A DNA stretch of 64,000 bases from positions 434,001-498,000 of the forward strand of contig NZ_VSFF01000011.1 of NCBI RefSeq assembly GCF_008085905.1, written 5' to 3'. A program made the translations under genes and the position numbers. Positions within the stretch are counted from its first letter, which is position 1. Each line of letters begins with the position of its first letter. This DNA comes from Actinomadura syzygii (GTDB lineage Bacteria; Actinomycetota; Actinomycetes; Streptosporangiales; Streptosporangiaceae). The notes beneath the pieces were generated by a model, which was not told where the DNA came from, did no database searches, and worked only from the letters and a program-made list of their open reading frames with translations. Shown one piece after another: positions 50,583 through 59,342 of this stretch.

Positions 50583-51032
50583 GTGCATGCAGAACGGGAC
50601 GACATCGACGAAAAAGTCATCGCCCGCCTGGTGGATGACGCCAGAACGACGTATGCCGACATAGGAGACGAGCTCGGGCTTTCCGCGCCGGCCGTGAAAC
50701 GCCGGGTGGACAGGCTGCGCGAAGTGGGCGTCATCCGAGGTTTCACCGCCGTCGTGGACCTCGACGTCCTCGGTTGGCGGACGGAGGTGTTCGTCGAAAT
50801 CTACTGCGCGGGAAAGATCTCCTCGGACGATATTCTCAGCACTTTGGAGAGGCATCCGGAGATCGCCGACCTCTGCACGGTCGTGGGCGAGCCCGACGCG
50901 ATCGTTCGATTGCTCGCCGCCGACACTCGGCATCTGGAAGCAGCCCTGGAACGGATTCGGAGTGAACCTCTCGTGCTACGGACCCGCAGCATCGTCGTCC
51001 TTTCCCGGCTGCTGGAACGCCCGCGAGCGTAG
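50583..51032 (+). CDS. Lrp/AsnC family regulator, second copy flanking the T7SS locus
   Basis: The product is 149 residues and full-length homologous to the regulator at 29342-29848: both share SAxAVKRRVDRLR, GVIxGFTxxVD and VLRTRSxxVLSRLxER. HTH at residues 10-50, ligand domain after. GTG 50583 is chosen because GGAGG lies seven bases upstream; ATG 50568 overlaps that site and is the alternative. A TATAAG at 50551 is a likely -10. It follows the sigma gene by 134 bp. It may cross-talk or form hetero-oligomers with its paralogue. Confidence 0.85.
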   Translation: MHAERDDIDEKVIARLVDDARTTYADIGDELGLSAPAVKRRVDRLREVGVIRGFTAVVDLDVLGWRTEVFVEIYCAGKISSDDILSTLERHPEIADLCTVVGEPDAIVRLLAADTRHLEAALERIRSEPLVLRTRSIVVLSRLLERPRA

Positions 51033-51153
51033 GCCCGTCGAGCGTCTCCGCCGCCGGGGGACGGTCGGCGCGCGAGAAAAGCGCTCGGCACGGTGCGGTC
51101 AGTGCCGAGCGCCATGGGGCTACTGGGGTCATGCTGCGCACCGCGCGCAGGGG

Positions 51154-51306
51154 TCAGGCGGGCGGGAGGCCGAGGGCTCGGGCGATCAGCATTCGCTGGA
51201 CCTCGGACGTTCCCTCGCCGACTTCGAGGATCTTCGCGTCCCGGTATAGCTTGACGGCCCCCTGCGCCCGAAGGCCGCCCGTCAGATGGAAGCTGACCTG
51301 CGAGGA
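51154..51306 (-). pseudogene. 3' fragment of an acyl-CoA dehydrogenase gene
   Basis: About 50 codons end at TGA 51154-51156 and read KLYRDAKILEVGEG, TSEVQRMLIAR and ALGLPPA, the typical C-terminus of acyl-CoA dehydrogenases. Homology fades upstream of about 51255 and a stop occurs at 51307. The remainder of the gene is absent from the window. It lies directly beside an integrase gene that points toward it, as expected when an integrative element uses the 3' end of a gene as its attachment site. Confidence 0.8.
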
Positions 51307-51369
51307 TCAACGATCCACTGATGGCAGGCTCAAGTCGATGGACGACCGCTGATGAGGATCTCGGCTGCC

Positions 51370-51399
51370 GTCTCCCCGATTGGGAGACGTTCGGGAGAC
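51370..51399. repeat. GGGAGAC sites next to the integrase gene
   Basis: GTCTCCC at 51370-51376 pairs with GGGAGAC at 51382-51388 around CGATT, and a third GGGAGAC lies at 51393-51399. They sit between the acyl-CoA dehydrogenase fragment and the integrase stop. They could be a terminator or integrase arm-type sites; neither is proven. Confidence 0.4.
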
Positions 51400-51417
51400 A
51401 GCCGCCAGCGTTCCCGT

Positions 51418-53076
51418 TCACGCGGCGAGCAATAGATCGTTCAAGGCCGGTACGAGGGAGGCCGGCGACAGCGCGCGCCGCTGTTCCAGGGTCTGTTCCC
51501 ACAGCGCTTGGAACCGCTCACGGAGCTGCTGGCGCATGAATGGGGAGACGTGGGCGTAGGTTCCCCCGATGCCTGGCAGCGCGTGGCCGAGGCGGTCATG
51601 GGTGAGGACCTTGGAGGTGCCCACGTCGTCCAGCCAGACCCGCTGGGAGTGCCGGAACCCATGGGGCGTCAAGTCCGCGGCGATCGGCAGCCACGACGCG
51701 AGTTCCAACTGCTGGACGTGCCCCGCAGCGGCGGCGGCGGCACGGCGAGGCCGGTGCCGCTCAGCGCTCCCATGGGGCCAGATGCAGGGTTCGCCTGCCA
51801 GAGCGCCGCACCGAGGACAGTCGACCGCGCGGTCATCCACGATGGGAAGGTCGTAGCGAGGAATACCCTGCACTCTCGGTGGCGACCAGTCGGGCCCGGT
51901 GGCGGCAGGCCACGCGGGCCGCAGGGGGCGGCCGGGCCAACCCGGGACCATGTTGACCAGGACCGGCCGGGCCTGGGCGCCTCTAGCCCGGCCAGGCCGC
52001 CGTCGGCGGGCGGGATGCACTCCTGCAGCGGCGGGCAACCAGGGGAAGTCGGCATATCCGCGGTGGCCATGATGTCCTCCGCGAGGATTGAGGAACAGGA
52101 AGTCTTCGCCCCCACAGGGGCAGCCGCAGGGACCAGTTGAGCCTTTGATCACATGCCGCGCGAACAGTTCCATCAGGAATGGTGGTAGATCCACGGCACC
52201 GAAATAGTGCGGGTTATCGTTGCGGTAGGACCCCTCTTTCGGCGCGCGGAGCCCCACCGGTTTGGCCCTGTAGTCGAGCTGTGTTTCTACGGCCAACGTG
52301 TCGCCGCGGAGATGGTGGCGCTGCAAGCCCATGAGTTCGCCCCATCGCAACCCGCACCAAGCGCACACCGTCCACATGACGAAGTCGTCGTCCCGCCCGG
52401 TCAGCACCGCGCATCGTTCGGCGATCAGCAGCGCTTGAAGCGGAGTCACCCATGGCCGTGGTTTCTCGGCGTCTTTGGCGCGCTGATCCACCATCTTGCC
52501 TCGTCGGCGGCGCCGGGCCGCGGCGTTGACGTCGAGCAGTCCTCCTTCGCAGGCGTCCCCGAGGATGGTGGACAACAGATTCCGAGCGTTATCCACCGTG
52601 CTACGGGCATACCGGCGACGGAGCCCGATGGCCCACGCTTCGATCTCTTCTCGCTCGAAGATCGCGTTGATGGGCAGGTCGCCGAATGTTGGGAGAATCC
52701 GCAGCCGCAGGTGCTGTTCGTATCTCTCGAGACTGCGGGCCTCGATGTCCTGCGCGGGAAACCATTTGGTTTCGATCCATGTCCGGAGGGTGATCTCCCC
52801 GGCGAAGGGGTTCCTTTCTCCACGGGCTCGGCGCCGCCCGGCCAGAAGGCGTTTCCACTGATCCAGGGTGACGCCTTCGACGGGTGGACCCTCCCACCGG
52901 GAGACGAGTTGCCGGATTTGGGCCTCCTTGTCGTTGGCGGCGTTGTAGGCCGCGATCCGGGTGGTGAACGGGTCCCCGTTCTCATCTGCGGACACGGTGC
53001 CCCATTGGGGGACGACGCCTGGGGGGTTGCGGTAGCGGCCACGGAAATATCGCCCGCGTTTCTCGACGTAGGCCAT
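51418..53076 (-). CDS. Tyrosine recombinase (phage/ICE-type integrase)
   Basis: This 552-residue integrase has an N-terminal arm-binding region (VEKRGRYFRGRYRNPPG), a SAM-like core-binding domain (ERYEQHLRLRILPTFGDLPI) and a catalytic domain with GLRWGEL (Arg I), HGFRHSQRVW (HxxR), LGHALPG and the nucleophile Tyr in GGTYAHV. A Cys-containing insert (CPRCGALAGEPC) before the HxxR motif is common in actinobacterial phage integrases. ATG 53076 lacks a clear ribosome-binding site; GGAAGGAG about 50 bp upstream precedes only a 6-codon frame. No excisionase or replication gene is recognised nearby. Confidence 0.9.
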   Translation of the reverse strand: MAYVEKRGRYFRGRYRNPPGVVPQWGTVSADENGDPFTTRIAAYNAANDKEAQIRQLVSRWEGPPVEGVTLDQWKRLLAGRRRARGERNPFAGEITLRTWIETKWFPAQDIEARSLERYEQHLRLRILPTFGDLPINAIFEREEIEAWAIGLRRRYARSTVDNARNLLSTILGDACEGGLLDVNAAARRRRRGKMVDQRAKDAEKPRPWVTPLQALLIAERCAVLTGRDDDFVMWTVCAWCGLRWGELMGLQRHHLRGDTLAVETQLDYRAKPVGLRAPKEGSYRNDNPHYFGAVDLPPFLMELFARHVIKGSTGPCGCPCGGEDFLFLNPRGGHHGHRGYADFPWLPAAAGVHPARRRRPGRARGAQARPVLVNMVPGWPGRPLRPAWPAATGPDWSPPRVQGIPRYDLPIVDDRAVDCPRCGALAGEPCIWPHGSAERHRPRRAAAAAAGHVQQLELASWLPIAADLTPHGFRHSQRVWLDDVGTSKVLTHDRLGHALPGIGGTYAHVSPFMRQQLRERFQALWEQTLEQRRALSPASLVPALNDLLLAA

Positions 53077-53745
53077 TGCGGATGACCGGACGCCTACCTC
53101 GATACGGTGGGCACCCGGTTTCTCCTTCCTATCTGAGGGGTCCTAATAGCCAGCGGGGAACATTTCGATCCTCAATAGAGGGATGAGACGGACCTTCAGG
53201 CGACGGCTCCTATCCGAAGATCCATGCGGGCAACCGGATTGGGTCCCTGCATGCGGGACTCCTCCGCCCATCGGCTCATGGACAGGGAGAAGCGACGGCG
53301 CCGCCCGACATCATGACGGGCATGTCTCGCGACGTCCTGCACCATCGCTACCTCGCTCCCAGCCAGGGATCTCGTCCCCTGCTGTGGGTGGGCCCGGTAC
53401 CGACGCGGAGACAGGCGACTGGCACACCGATCACGATCGGGGCCTGCTGCCGAGTGCCTCTCCGTACGTGCAGTGTGCTGCGCCAATTGCCTCTCCCTGA
53501 TGCGCCTGGTGGATGGGCGCCGCTCATCATGCAGGAGGAATGATCGCCACGGGCCGTGCCGTTGCACCGACTTTGATGTCACTCCTCTGGGCTGGGTCGC
53601 CATCGCCTGCGATCCCGTCCCATCCACAGGGCCGCCGTCGAACAGGCATTCGACTATTTGTACCATGTCTACCGTTCTGTGACACGGTGCCTGGCGAACG
53701 AGGAGGCCGCGGGGAATGCCGCAGACGGCTACGGGGAGGGACGGC
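53077..53745. other. Stretch without a supported gene after the integrase
   Basis: About 670 bases hold only short or low-quality frames. Codon-position bias is weak and GC is lower than in the neighbours, which suggests degraded mobile-element DNA. A Cys-rich plus-strand frame at 53473-53682 (VCCANCLSLMRLVDG) is the only one that looks faintly protein-like; it has no ribosome-binding site. Confidence 0.4.
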
Positions 53746-54135
53746 GTGCTCATCAGGGATGTCAAGCGGGCCGCAGCCGCTGCGGTTTTGGCCGTCATGG
53801 CCGCTCTCGCGCTCTCCGCCTGCGGTGGAAGCGACCTGGACGGCGCGTACTACGACAGGAACGGCAAAATCATCATCGACGGAAGCAGCGTCACTTACCA
53901 CACGTTCGGGTGCCAAAGCACAGGGAAGAGCGCCGTCGTCATCAACGACAAGGCGAAGAGGACCGGCGAGCTCAACGACGCGGGTGACCAGGTGATCTGG
54001 TCGGGTGGAGGCGGCACCGAGGCGATCACCGTCAGCGAGAGCGGCGACACCGTCGACATAGGCGGCAAGCAGTACTCCGCAATGGACGAAAAAGAAGCCA
54101 TGGACGGGTACAAGCGCATGTGCGGTCAGAATTGA
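53746..54135 (+). CDS. Small lipoprotein, unknown function
   Basis: This 129-residue protein has a signal peptide rich in Ala and a lipobox ALSAC. The mature part has a single repeat-like beta pattern (GAYYDRNGKIIIDGSSVTYHTFGC, SESGDTVDIGGKQYSAM) and two further Cys residues. GTG 53746 follows GGGGAGGG at 53733-53740; an ATG ten codons upstream lacks such a site. It lies between the integrase and molybdenum genes and has no clear partner. Confidence 0.72.
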   Translation: MLIRDVKRAAAAAVLAVMAALALSACGGSDLDGAYYDRNGKIIIDGSSVTYHTFGCQSTGKSAVVINDKAKRTGELNDAGDQVIWSGGGGTEAITVSESGDTVDIGGKQYSAMDEKEAMDGYKRMCGQN

Positions 54136-54273
54136 AAGGCAACACCTGCGAGGTCATCCTAGACGAGACGGGCTAAGGCATACTGCGGATCTCGCAAGAG
54201 TAAGGCCACCGTCTTGGGGCGGCATCGTCACCTGGCTCCTCGATCTGCTCGCTCACCACCTCTAGCTCTCCGG

Positions 54274-54465
54274 CTATGTCCTGCGGGTGGCCAGCCGCGG
54301 CAGCGTGTCGGGGTTCCCGGTGTCGGTGGCCTGCCGGTAGAGCTGCTCAGCCTCCTCGAGGTCACTGGTCTCTGCTCGCAGTTGGACCAATCCAGTAGCG
54401 CGAATGGCTGCCAGGCGCTGGCGGCCTGCCAGTAGAGCCGCTCGCCTTCCTGATGGTCTCCGGTC
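54274..54465 (-). pseudogene. Frameshifted TPR/Sel1-like repeat protein fragment
   Basis: Two minus-strand frames together encode a tetratricopeptide-like pair: GDHQEGERLYWQAASA followed, after a frame change near 54395, by LRAETSDLEEAEQLYRQATD and TGNPDTLPRLA. Actinobacterial TPR proteins repeat exactly this pattern. The fragment ends at TAG 54274-54276 and lacks the rest of the gene. The remaining bases of 54136-54487 show no other gene. Confidence 0.7.
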
Positions 54466-54487
54466 CGCTGCTGCGGTCGTGCTGGGC

Positions 54488-55036
54488 TTATCGGCGGGTA
54501 GGGGGTCGGGTGGGTATGGCTGGTCCGACCCAGATTGTGGTGATCTGGGATACGTATCGGCCGCCGGCTGCGTCGCCGGGGACGACCAGTTGTGGGCCTT
54601 GGGTGTCCAGGTGGTGGTGGTCGACGCTGGTGGCCAGTAGCACGGTGGTGTCGCCGTACTGGGGATCGATTTCGGCCCAGGACAGCACGGCGAGGTGTCC
54701 GTCGCGGCCGGTCACGGTGACCAGGAACCGGACTCGGTCCTTGCGGACGGCGGGGTCGAATCGTGGTCGGGCGGCCAGGAGCACGCCCAGCAGGGGTGTG
54801 CCGGTGTACTCGTGGCGTTGTGCGCCGAGTCTGCCGCATAAGAATTTCGCGGGCATGGTGTGCTGGGGCATCGCTCGCAGATCGGCCACGGTCAGCGGCG
54901 TCGCACGTTCCAGTTCTCCGGTGAGCCGGACCTGCGCGCTCGCTTGCGGGGGGTTGTGTGTGCGATGTGAGTTGGCCGCCATGGTGCCGTGTGGGGTGGT
55001 CGGGTGGGGGAGTGGGGCTGAACCTGGTTTGTCCAT
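54488..55036 (-). CDS. Molybdopterin-binding domain protein, sulfite-oxidase-like
   Basis: This 182-residue protein matches a single oxidoreductase molybdopterin-binding domain: TPLTVADLRAMP, AKFLCGRLGAQRHEYTGTPL (with a Cys in the position that can ligate Mo), and VLSWAEIDPQYGDTTVLL. The N-terminal 35 residues are low-complexity with several His and no clear signal. ATG 55036 has AAGGAG six bases upstream; the frame is open further upstream but lacks a better start. The next genes are a Mop-type regulator and modA, which supports a molybdenum link. The substrate is unknown. Confidence 0.78.
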   Translation of the reverse strand: MDKPGSAPLPHPTTPHGTMAANSHRTHNPPQASAQVRLTGELERATPLTVADLRAMPQHTMPAKFLCGRLGAQRHEYTGTPLLGVLLAARPRFDPAVRKDRVRFLVTVTGRDGHLAVLSWAEIDPQYGDTTVLLATSVDHHHLDTQGPQLVVPGDAAGGRYVSQITTIWVGPAIPTRPPTRR

Positions 55037-55185
55037 GGGCGCTCCTTGGGGCACGTGCCAGGTGGGACGACGGCGCGGCCCACTCCCTTGCAAGGATTTC
55101 GCATCTGAGGACGGTTGGAAACTATTGCCTGGCAGTTGCATGGCCATACTGGCGCAGAAGGTAGATTCTGCGGGAAGAGGGTGCT

Positions 55186-55584
55186 GTGGTGGTGTACCGG
55201 ATCAACGAGGTGAGTGCGGTGCTGGGCGTCAGTTCCGATACCGTGCGCCGCTGGATCGACGCCGGGCGGCTGCCCGCGCATCGGGACCAGGCGGGGCGGC
55301 GGGTGGTCGAGGGGGCCGATCTGGCCGCGTTCGCCCGCGCTCAGCACGGGTCGGGGCAGCGTGAGAACTCCACGTCCTCGGCGCGCAACCGGTTGCGCGG
55401 CATCGTGACCGAGGTCGTGCGGGACGGGGTGATGGCCCAGGTGGAGATCACCACCGGTCCTTTCCGGCTGGTGTCGCTGATGAGCCGGGAGGCCGCCGAC
55501 CAGCTCGGTCTGCAGGTCGGTGTGCTCGCCGAGGCCGTGGTCAAGTCCACCAACGTCGTCGTCGAACGCCCGGCCCCCACCTGA
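55186..55584 (+). CDS. Molybdate-responsive HTH-TOBE (Mop) protein
   Basis: The product is 132 residues. An N-terminal excisionase/MerR-like HTH (YRINEVSAVLGVSSDTVRRW, AGRLPAHRDQAGRR) is joined to a C-terminal TOBE/Mop domain (NRLRGIVTEVVRDGVMAQVEI and GVLAEAVVKSTNVVVER) that binds molybdate or tungstate. Such proteins act as molybdenum stores or sensors and precede modABC. The GTG at 55186 follows AGAGG. modA begins 49 bp downstream, so it probably controls it; it diverges from the molybdopterin gene. Confidence 0.88.
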   Translation: MVVYRINEVSAVLGVSSDTVRRWIDAGRLPAHRDQAGRRVVEGADLAAFARAQHGSGQRENSTSSARNRLRGIVTEVVRDGVMAQVEITTGPFRLVSLMSREAADQLGLQVGVLAEAVVKSTNVVVERPAPT

Positions 55585-55633
55585 TCTGGCATCCGCCCCC
55601 TGCCGGGCCCATCCCCCTGTTCGAGGAGTTGCT

Positions 55634-56533
55634 GTGCTGCTCAAGCTCAAGCGCCTGACCACCCACCTCACCGCCCCCAAGAGCACCCGCCCGAGAGGCC
55701 ACCAGGCCACCGGCCCGGTAACGGCGGTGTCCACCCGGCCGTCCACCTGGCGGTCCACGCGGCTGACAGTCGGGGCGGCTGGGCTGGCTCTGTTCGCGGC
55801 GGCCGTTACCGGCTGCGGCGACACCGGTGACAAGGGCGCGGGAGGTTCGGGTGGAGGCGGGAAGACGGTGACGGTGTTCGCGGCGGCGTCGCTGACCGAG
55901 TCGTTCACCGCGCTCGGCAAGGCTTTCGAGGGTTCGCATCCGGGGGTGAGGGTCCGGTTCAACTTCGGCGACAGTTCCGCCCTTGCGCAGCAGATCACCC
56001 AGGGCGCTCCGGCCGATGTGTTCGCTGCGGCCAGCCCGGCCACGATGAAGACCGTCACCGACGCCCGCCTGACCGACGGGCAACCGCAGACCTTCGTGCG
56101 CAACCGGCTCCAGATCGCCACTCCCGCCGACAACCCCGCCAAGGTCACCGGCATCAAGGACCTGGCCGGGCCCAAGGTCAAGGTGGTGCTGTGCGCCCAG
56201 CAGGTCCCCTGCGGCGCCGCCGCCACCAAGGCCCTGGCCGCCGCCGGGGTGAAGGTCAAGCCGGTGTCGCTGGAACAGGACGTCAAAGGCGCCCTGAACA
56301 AGGTCACCCTCGGTGAGGCAGATGCCGCGCTGGTCTACCGCACCGACGTCAAGGCAGCCGGCGCCAAGGTGCACGGGATCGACTTCCCCGAGGCCGCCAA
56401 GGCCATCAACGACTACCCCATCGCCACCCTGGGCAAAGCACCCCAGCCCGCCCTGGCCAAGGAATTCCTTCAACTCGTGCTCTCGGCACAGGGCAAGACG
56501 ACCCTGACCGCGGCCGGGTTCGAGAGCCCCTAA
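55634..56533 (+). CDS. modA: Molybdate ABC transporter substrate-binding protein ModA
   Basis: This 299-residue type II periplasmic binding protein has an unusually long cytoplasmic N-tail (about 48 residues) before the signal and lipobox AAVTGC. The receptor starts TVTVFAAASLTESF and includes FGDSSALAQQITQGAPADVF, with Ser/Ala positions that bind the oxyanion, and EADAALVYRTDV. GAGGAG precedes GTG 55634. modB and modC should follow but are not found in the next 700 bases, so the transporter is incomplete here. Confidence 0.9.
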   Translation: MLLKLKRLTTHLTAPKSTRPRGHQATGPVTAVSTRPSTWRSTRLTVGAAGLALFAAAVTGCGDTGDKGAGGSGGGGKTVTVFAAASLTESFTALGKAFEGSHPGVRVRFNFGDSSALAQQITQGAPADVFAAASPATMKTVTDARLTDGQPQTFVRNRLQIATPADNPAKVTGIKDLAGPKVKVVLCAQQVPCGAAATKALAAAGVKVKPVSLEQDVKGALNKVTLGEADAALVYRTDVKAAGAKVHGIDFPEAAKAINDYPIATLGKAPQPALAKEFLQLVLSAQGKTTLTAAGFESP

Positions 56534-57249
56534 ACCCGACCTCTGACTTCGGGTCCCGCCGCAGGGAACGCCCCGGCGGCGGCCCTCCCTCTCACGCGCA
56601 AGGCCGCGTGTACTGCGGACGAGCGCACGCTCCGACGCCACCCCGGTCGAGTTGAACACAGCCCCGCCGCTGAGGTGCCGGGGCTGACCTCTGGCGGCAG
56701 ATTCTCCTAGACACAACCCGCTACGTCCACGAGGGATCTATGGGCGGACGGCCGGGGCCAAGAACTGGTGATCTGAATCGTCATAGCGCTGCGGGCCCTC
56801 GCTCGCTACTCCCAAGAGCAGCTGAGTGAGGCAGCGCCGTGCTGCTTCTCCGCCGCCAAGACCTGGCAGTCACCCGGCCCACCGAACGAGGCGCAGAGCG
56901 CGACGCTCTGCATCACGCGACATGATGGGCTTCATAGACGCGGTGGTGTTCTCGAGCGACTGTGACCCCGGGCCTCGCCACCTGGATGCGCCATGCGGGC
57001 CGCTGGTCATGGAGAATGCCTGATCCCCTCCTCATCACCGACTCCTCCACGGCGTCGCCGCCGAGCACCGAATGCCTGTCCGGTTCTTGATCGCCACACG
57101 CTCACCCATCGTGGAGCGGATACGCGCCGCACGCCGCAGTCAGGACGGGGTCGCTGCCATCGCGGGGGACGCTGCAGTGCGCCGGTGGTGCCCGGAGGCG
57201 CTCAGCGAGACCGGGGGACACCTACCTTGCGGTTCTCCGTGCCGCAAGC
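56534..57249. other. Gene-poor stretch after modA with one hairpin
   Basis: No gene is supported in 716 bases. CAGCCCCG at 56659-56666 pairs with CGGGGCTG at 56679-56686, a likely terminator. Around 56775-56960 a plus frame reads ALRALARYSQEQLSEAAP, reminiscent of a helix-turn-helix start, but it soon loses coding character. No remnant of modB or modC was recognised. Confidence 0.45.
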
Positions 57250-59316
57250 CTAGGGCCAGGTGGCGTGCAGGCCGGTCGTGAAGAGCGTGTTCAGAGCGTC
57301 CTTGCCGATGGCATCGGCGATGGACCTCTCGCATTCCTGGCGTGCCACGGCCAGTTGAGGGACAGTGAAACGGTCACGGCCGCCGTCGTGGCTCCACAGC
57401 CGGGTGCTGGTGCCGAGCAGCACCGCGGCGCGTTCGGGGGCACCCTGGGCATGGTTCGCGATCGCGACGACCTCAAGGCTCAGCGCCATGTTCGAGGCGT
57501 CGTTGAGCTGTCGGCTCCCGTCGAAGGCCACTCCGGCGTGTTCTGCCGCGGCGGCGTGGTCTTTGGTGAACAGGGCGATGAGCGCATGGATGTAGTGGCC
57601 CCAGCAACGGAACTTCAGTTCGCCGCGTCGTGTGCCGTCCTCCCTGAGATCGTCGGCGAGTTCGGTGGCTGCCGGGTAGTCGCCCATGGCGACCCGGGCG
57701 AATGCCAGGGCGGCCTTCGACAGCATCCAGACCGCTTCCTGGACGGAGTCCTCCCAAGCCGCCGAAACCAGGTGGACGAGTCGCTCCAGGGCCTGTTCGG
57801 GCTTGCCGCCCATGGCCCAGTCGGTGGCCTCGATGTAGTCGGCGGCCCGGACCGCGGTCGGATCGGGCGCGGCGGAACGGCACTCGGCGATGCACATCTG
57901 GATGCCGTCCAGATCGCCCTGGAAGTTCATCACGCAGCCCAGGGCCCAGGCCGCCCGGACGCGCAGCGGGCCCGGGACGGTGTGATGGTTCAGCGCCCGT
58001 TCCAGGAATTCGCGGCCCTCGCGCTCGAAGTCGCAGGAGATCCAGAAGAACCACAGCGCGCCGGCGAGTTCCAGCGCGCTCGGCCCCGGCTCGTCCAGGC
58101 AGGTCCGCATCGCCTTCCTGACCTCGGCGAACTCATCTGCCAGCAGCTGATACCACCCGACCTGCCCCTGACGGGTCCACTCGGGGAAGGCTCGGCGGGC
58201 GATGGCGAGGTACCGGTCGCGATGCCGCGCGCGCAGATCGTCGTCCTCGCCGAGTTCGGCGAGCCAGAACGCGCCGTATTCGCGCAGCGCGTCCAGTAAC
58301 CGGTAGGAGTCGCCGCGCAGGATCAGGACCGATTGGTCGACCAGCCGCTCCAGCACGTCGTCCAGGTTGGTGAGCGGGCCGCCTCCACAGACTTCCTCGG
58401 CGGCCTTCCGGGTGAAGGGGCCGGCGAACACCGACGCGCGCGCCCACAGCAGCCGTTCGGCCGGGGTGCACAGCTCATGGCTCCAGCCGATCGCCGTCCA
58501 CAGGCCGCCGTGCGCGGCGAGCGCCGTGCGAGGTGACATCGCCTCGATCACCACCTCCGACATCGTCTCGGCCTTCGCCTCGGGTGGAACAGCGCGGGGA
58601 TCGGGCCGGTCGGCGAGGTCTTCGACCGTCCGGTGGAGGAGTTGGGCAGCGGCCAACTCCAGGGCCAAGGGCAGCCCGTCCAGACGGTCGCACAGGGCGC
58701 CGACCGCTTCGGCGTTGTCCTGCGTCACCGTAAATTCCGGGACGCATTGCCGGGCCCGCTCGGCGAACAGCCGCACCGAGTCGCCTCCCGTCCTGCCGCC
58801 CTGCTCGGCCGGGGTCGGCATCGGCTCCAGTTCGAAGATCACCTCGTCGGCGATGAAGAGCGGTTCGCGGCTGGTGGCCAGGATGCGGGTCTGCGGTGAC
58901 GCCGCCAGTAACTCGCGGGCGACGAAAGCGCAGCCTTCCAGCAGGTGTTCGCAGGTGTCCAGGATGATGAGGCAACTGCGGCCCGCCAGATGCGCGGCGA
59001 GGAGGTCGATCATCGGCCGCGCGGTCTGGTCGCGCACCTTCATCTCCAGCGCGACGGCATTGGGGACATTGGCCGGATCGGACAGTTGGGACAGCGGGAT
59101 CAGCCACACTCCGTCCGGAAACCGGCCCGCCAGGTCCTCCCCGGTGCGAAGCGCGGTCCGGGTCTTGCCGACGCCGGCGACCCCGGTCACCGTGACCAGG
59201 CGGTGCTCCGACAGGAGCCGTCCGATCTCCAGCAGATCGAGAGTTCGCCCGACGAACGTCGGAAGTCCGCGGGGAAGGTTCCCCGGGGGATCGTTGGGCG
59301 AAACTTCCATGACCAT
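57250..59316 (-). CDS. STAND-type NB-ARC/TPR ATPase without DNA-binding domain
   Basis: The product is 688 residues. The NB-ARC ATPase module begins GLPTFVGRTLDL, with Walker A GVAGVGKTRTAL (about residue 45), Walker B CLIILDTCEH, TSREPL and GLPLALELAAAQ. A winged-helix region and a C-terminal helical TPR-like array follow. Relatives in actinobacteria usually carry an AfsR/SARP-type N-terminal or LuxR-type C-terminal DNA-binding domain; neither is present. It may be a signalling ATPase that has lost its output domain or that signals through a partner. AAGGGAG precedes ATG 59316. Confidence 0.85.
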   Translation of the reverse strand: MVMEVSPNDPPGNLPRGLPTFVGRTLDLLEIGRLLSEHRLVTVTGVAGVGKTRTALRTGEDLAGRFPDGVWLIPLSQLSDPANVPNAVALEMKVRDQTARPMIDLLAAHLAGRSCLIILDTCEHLLEGCAFVARELLAASPQTRILATSREPLFIADEVIFELEPMPTPAEQGGRTGGDSVRLFAERARQCVPEFTVTQDNAEAVGALCDRLDGLPLALELAAAQLLHRTVEDLADRPDPRAVPPEAKAETMSEVVIEAMSPRTALAAHGGLWTAIGWSHELCTPAERLLWARASVFAGPFTRKAAEEVCGGGPLTNLDDVLERLVDQSVLILRGDSYRLLDALREYGAFWLAELGEDDDLRARHRDRYLAIARRAFPEWTRQGQVGWYQLLADEFAEVRKAMRTCLDEPGPSALELAGALWFFWISCDFEREGREFLERALNHHTVPGPLRVRAAWALGCVMNFQGDLDGIQMCIAECRSAAPDPTAVRAADYIEATDWAMGGKPEQALERLVHLVSAAWEDSVQEAVWMLSKAALAFARVAMGDYPAATELADDLREDGTRRGELKFRCWGHYIHALIALFTKDHAAAAEHAGVAFDGSRQLNDASNMALSLEVVAIANHAQGAPERAAVLLGTSTRLWSHDGGRDRFTVPQLAVARQECERSIADAIGKDALNTLFTTGLHATWP

Positions 59317-59342
59317 TTCGACTCCCTTGTGTGATCAGATTG

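Noticed and set aside
51418-53076. Insertion at a tRNA gene as the integrase target
   Set aside because: No tRNA cloverleaf could be found on either side; the neighbouring sequence is instead the end of an acyl-CoA dehydrogenase gene.
53473-53682. Cys-rich 69-codon ORF
   Set aside because: Looks slightly like a zinc ribbon at its start, but lacks a ribosome-binding site and coding bias, so it is not reported as a gene.
53196-53798. A 200-codon minus-strand gene after the integrase
   Set aside because: No ribosome-binding site, no recognisable domain, and it overlaps the better supported lipoprotein start.
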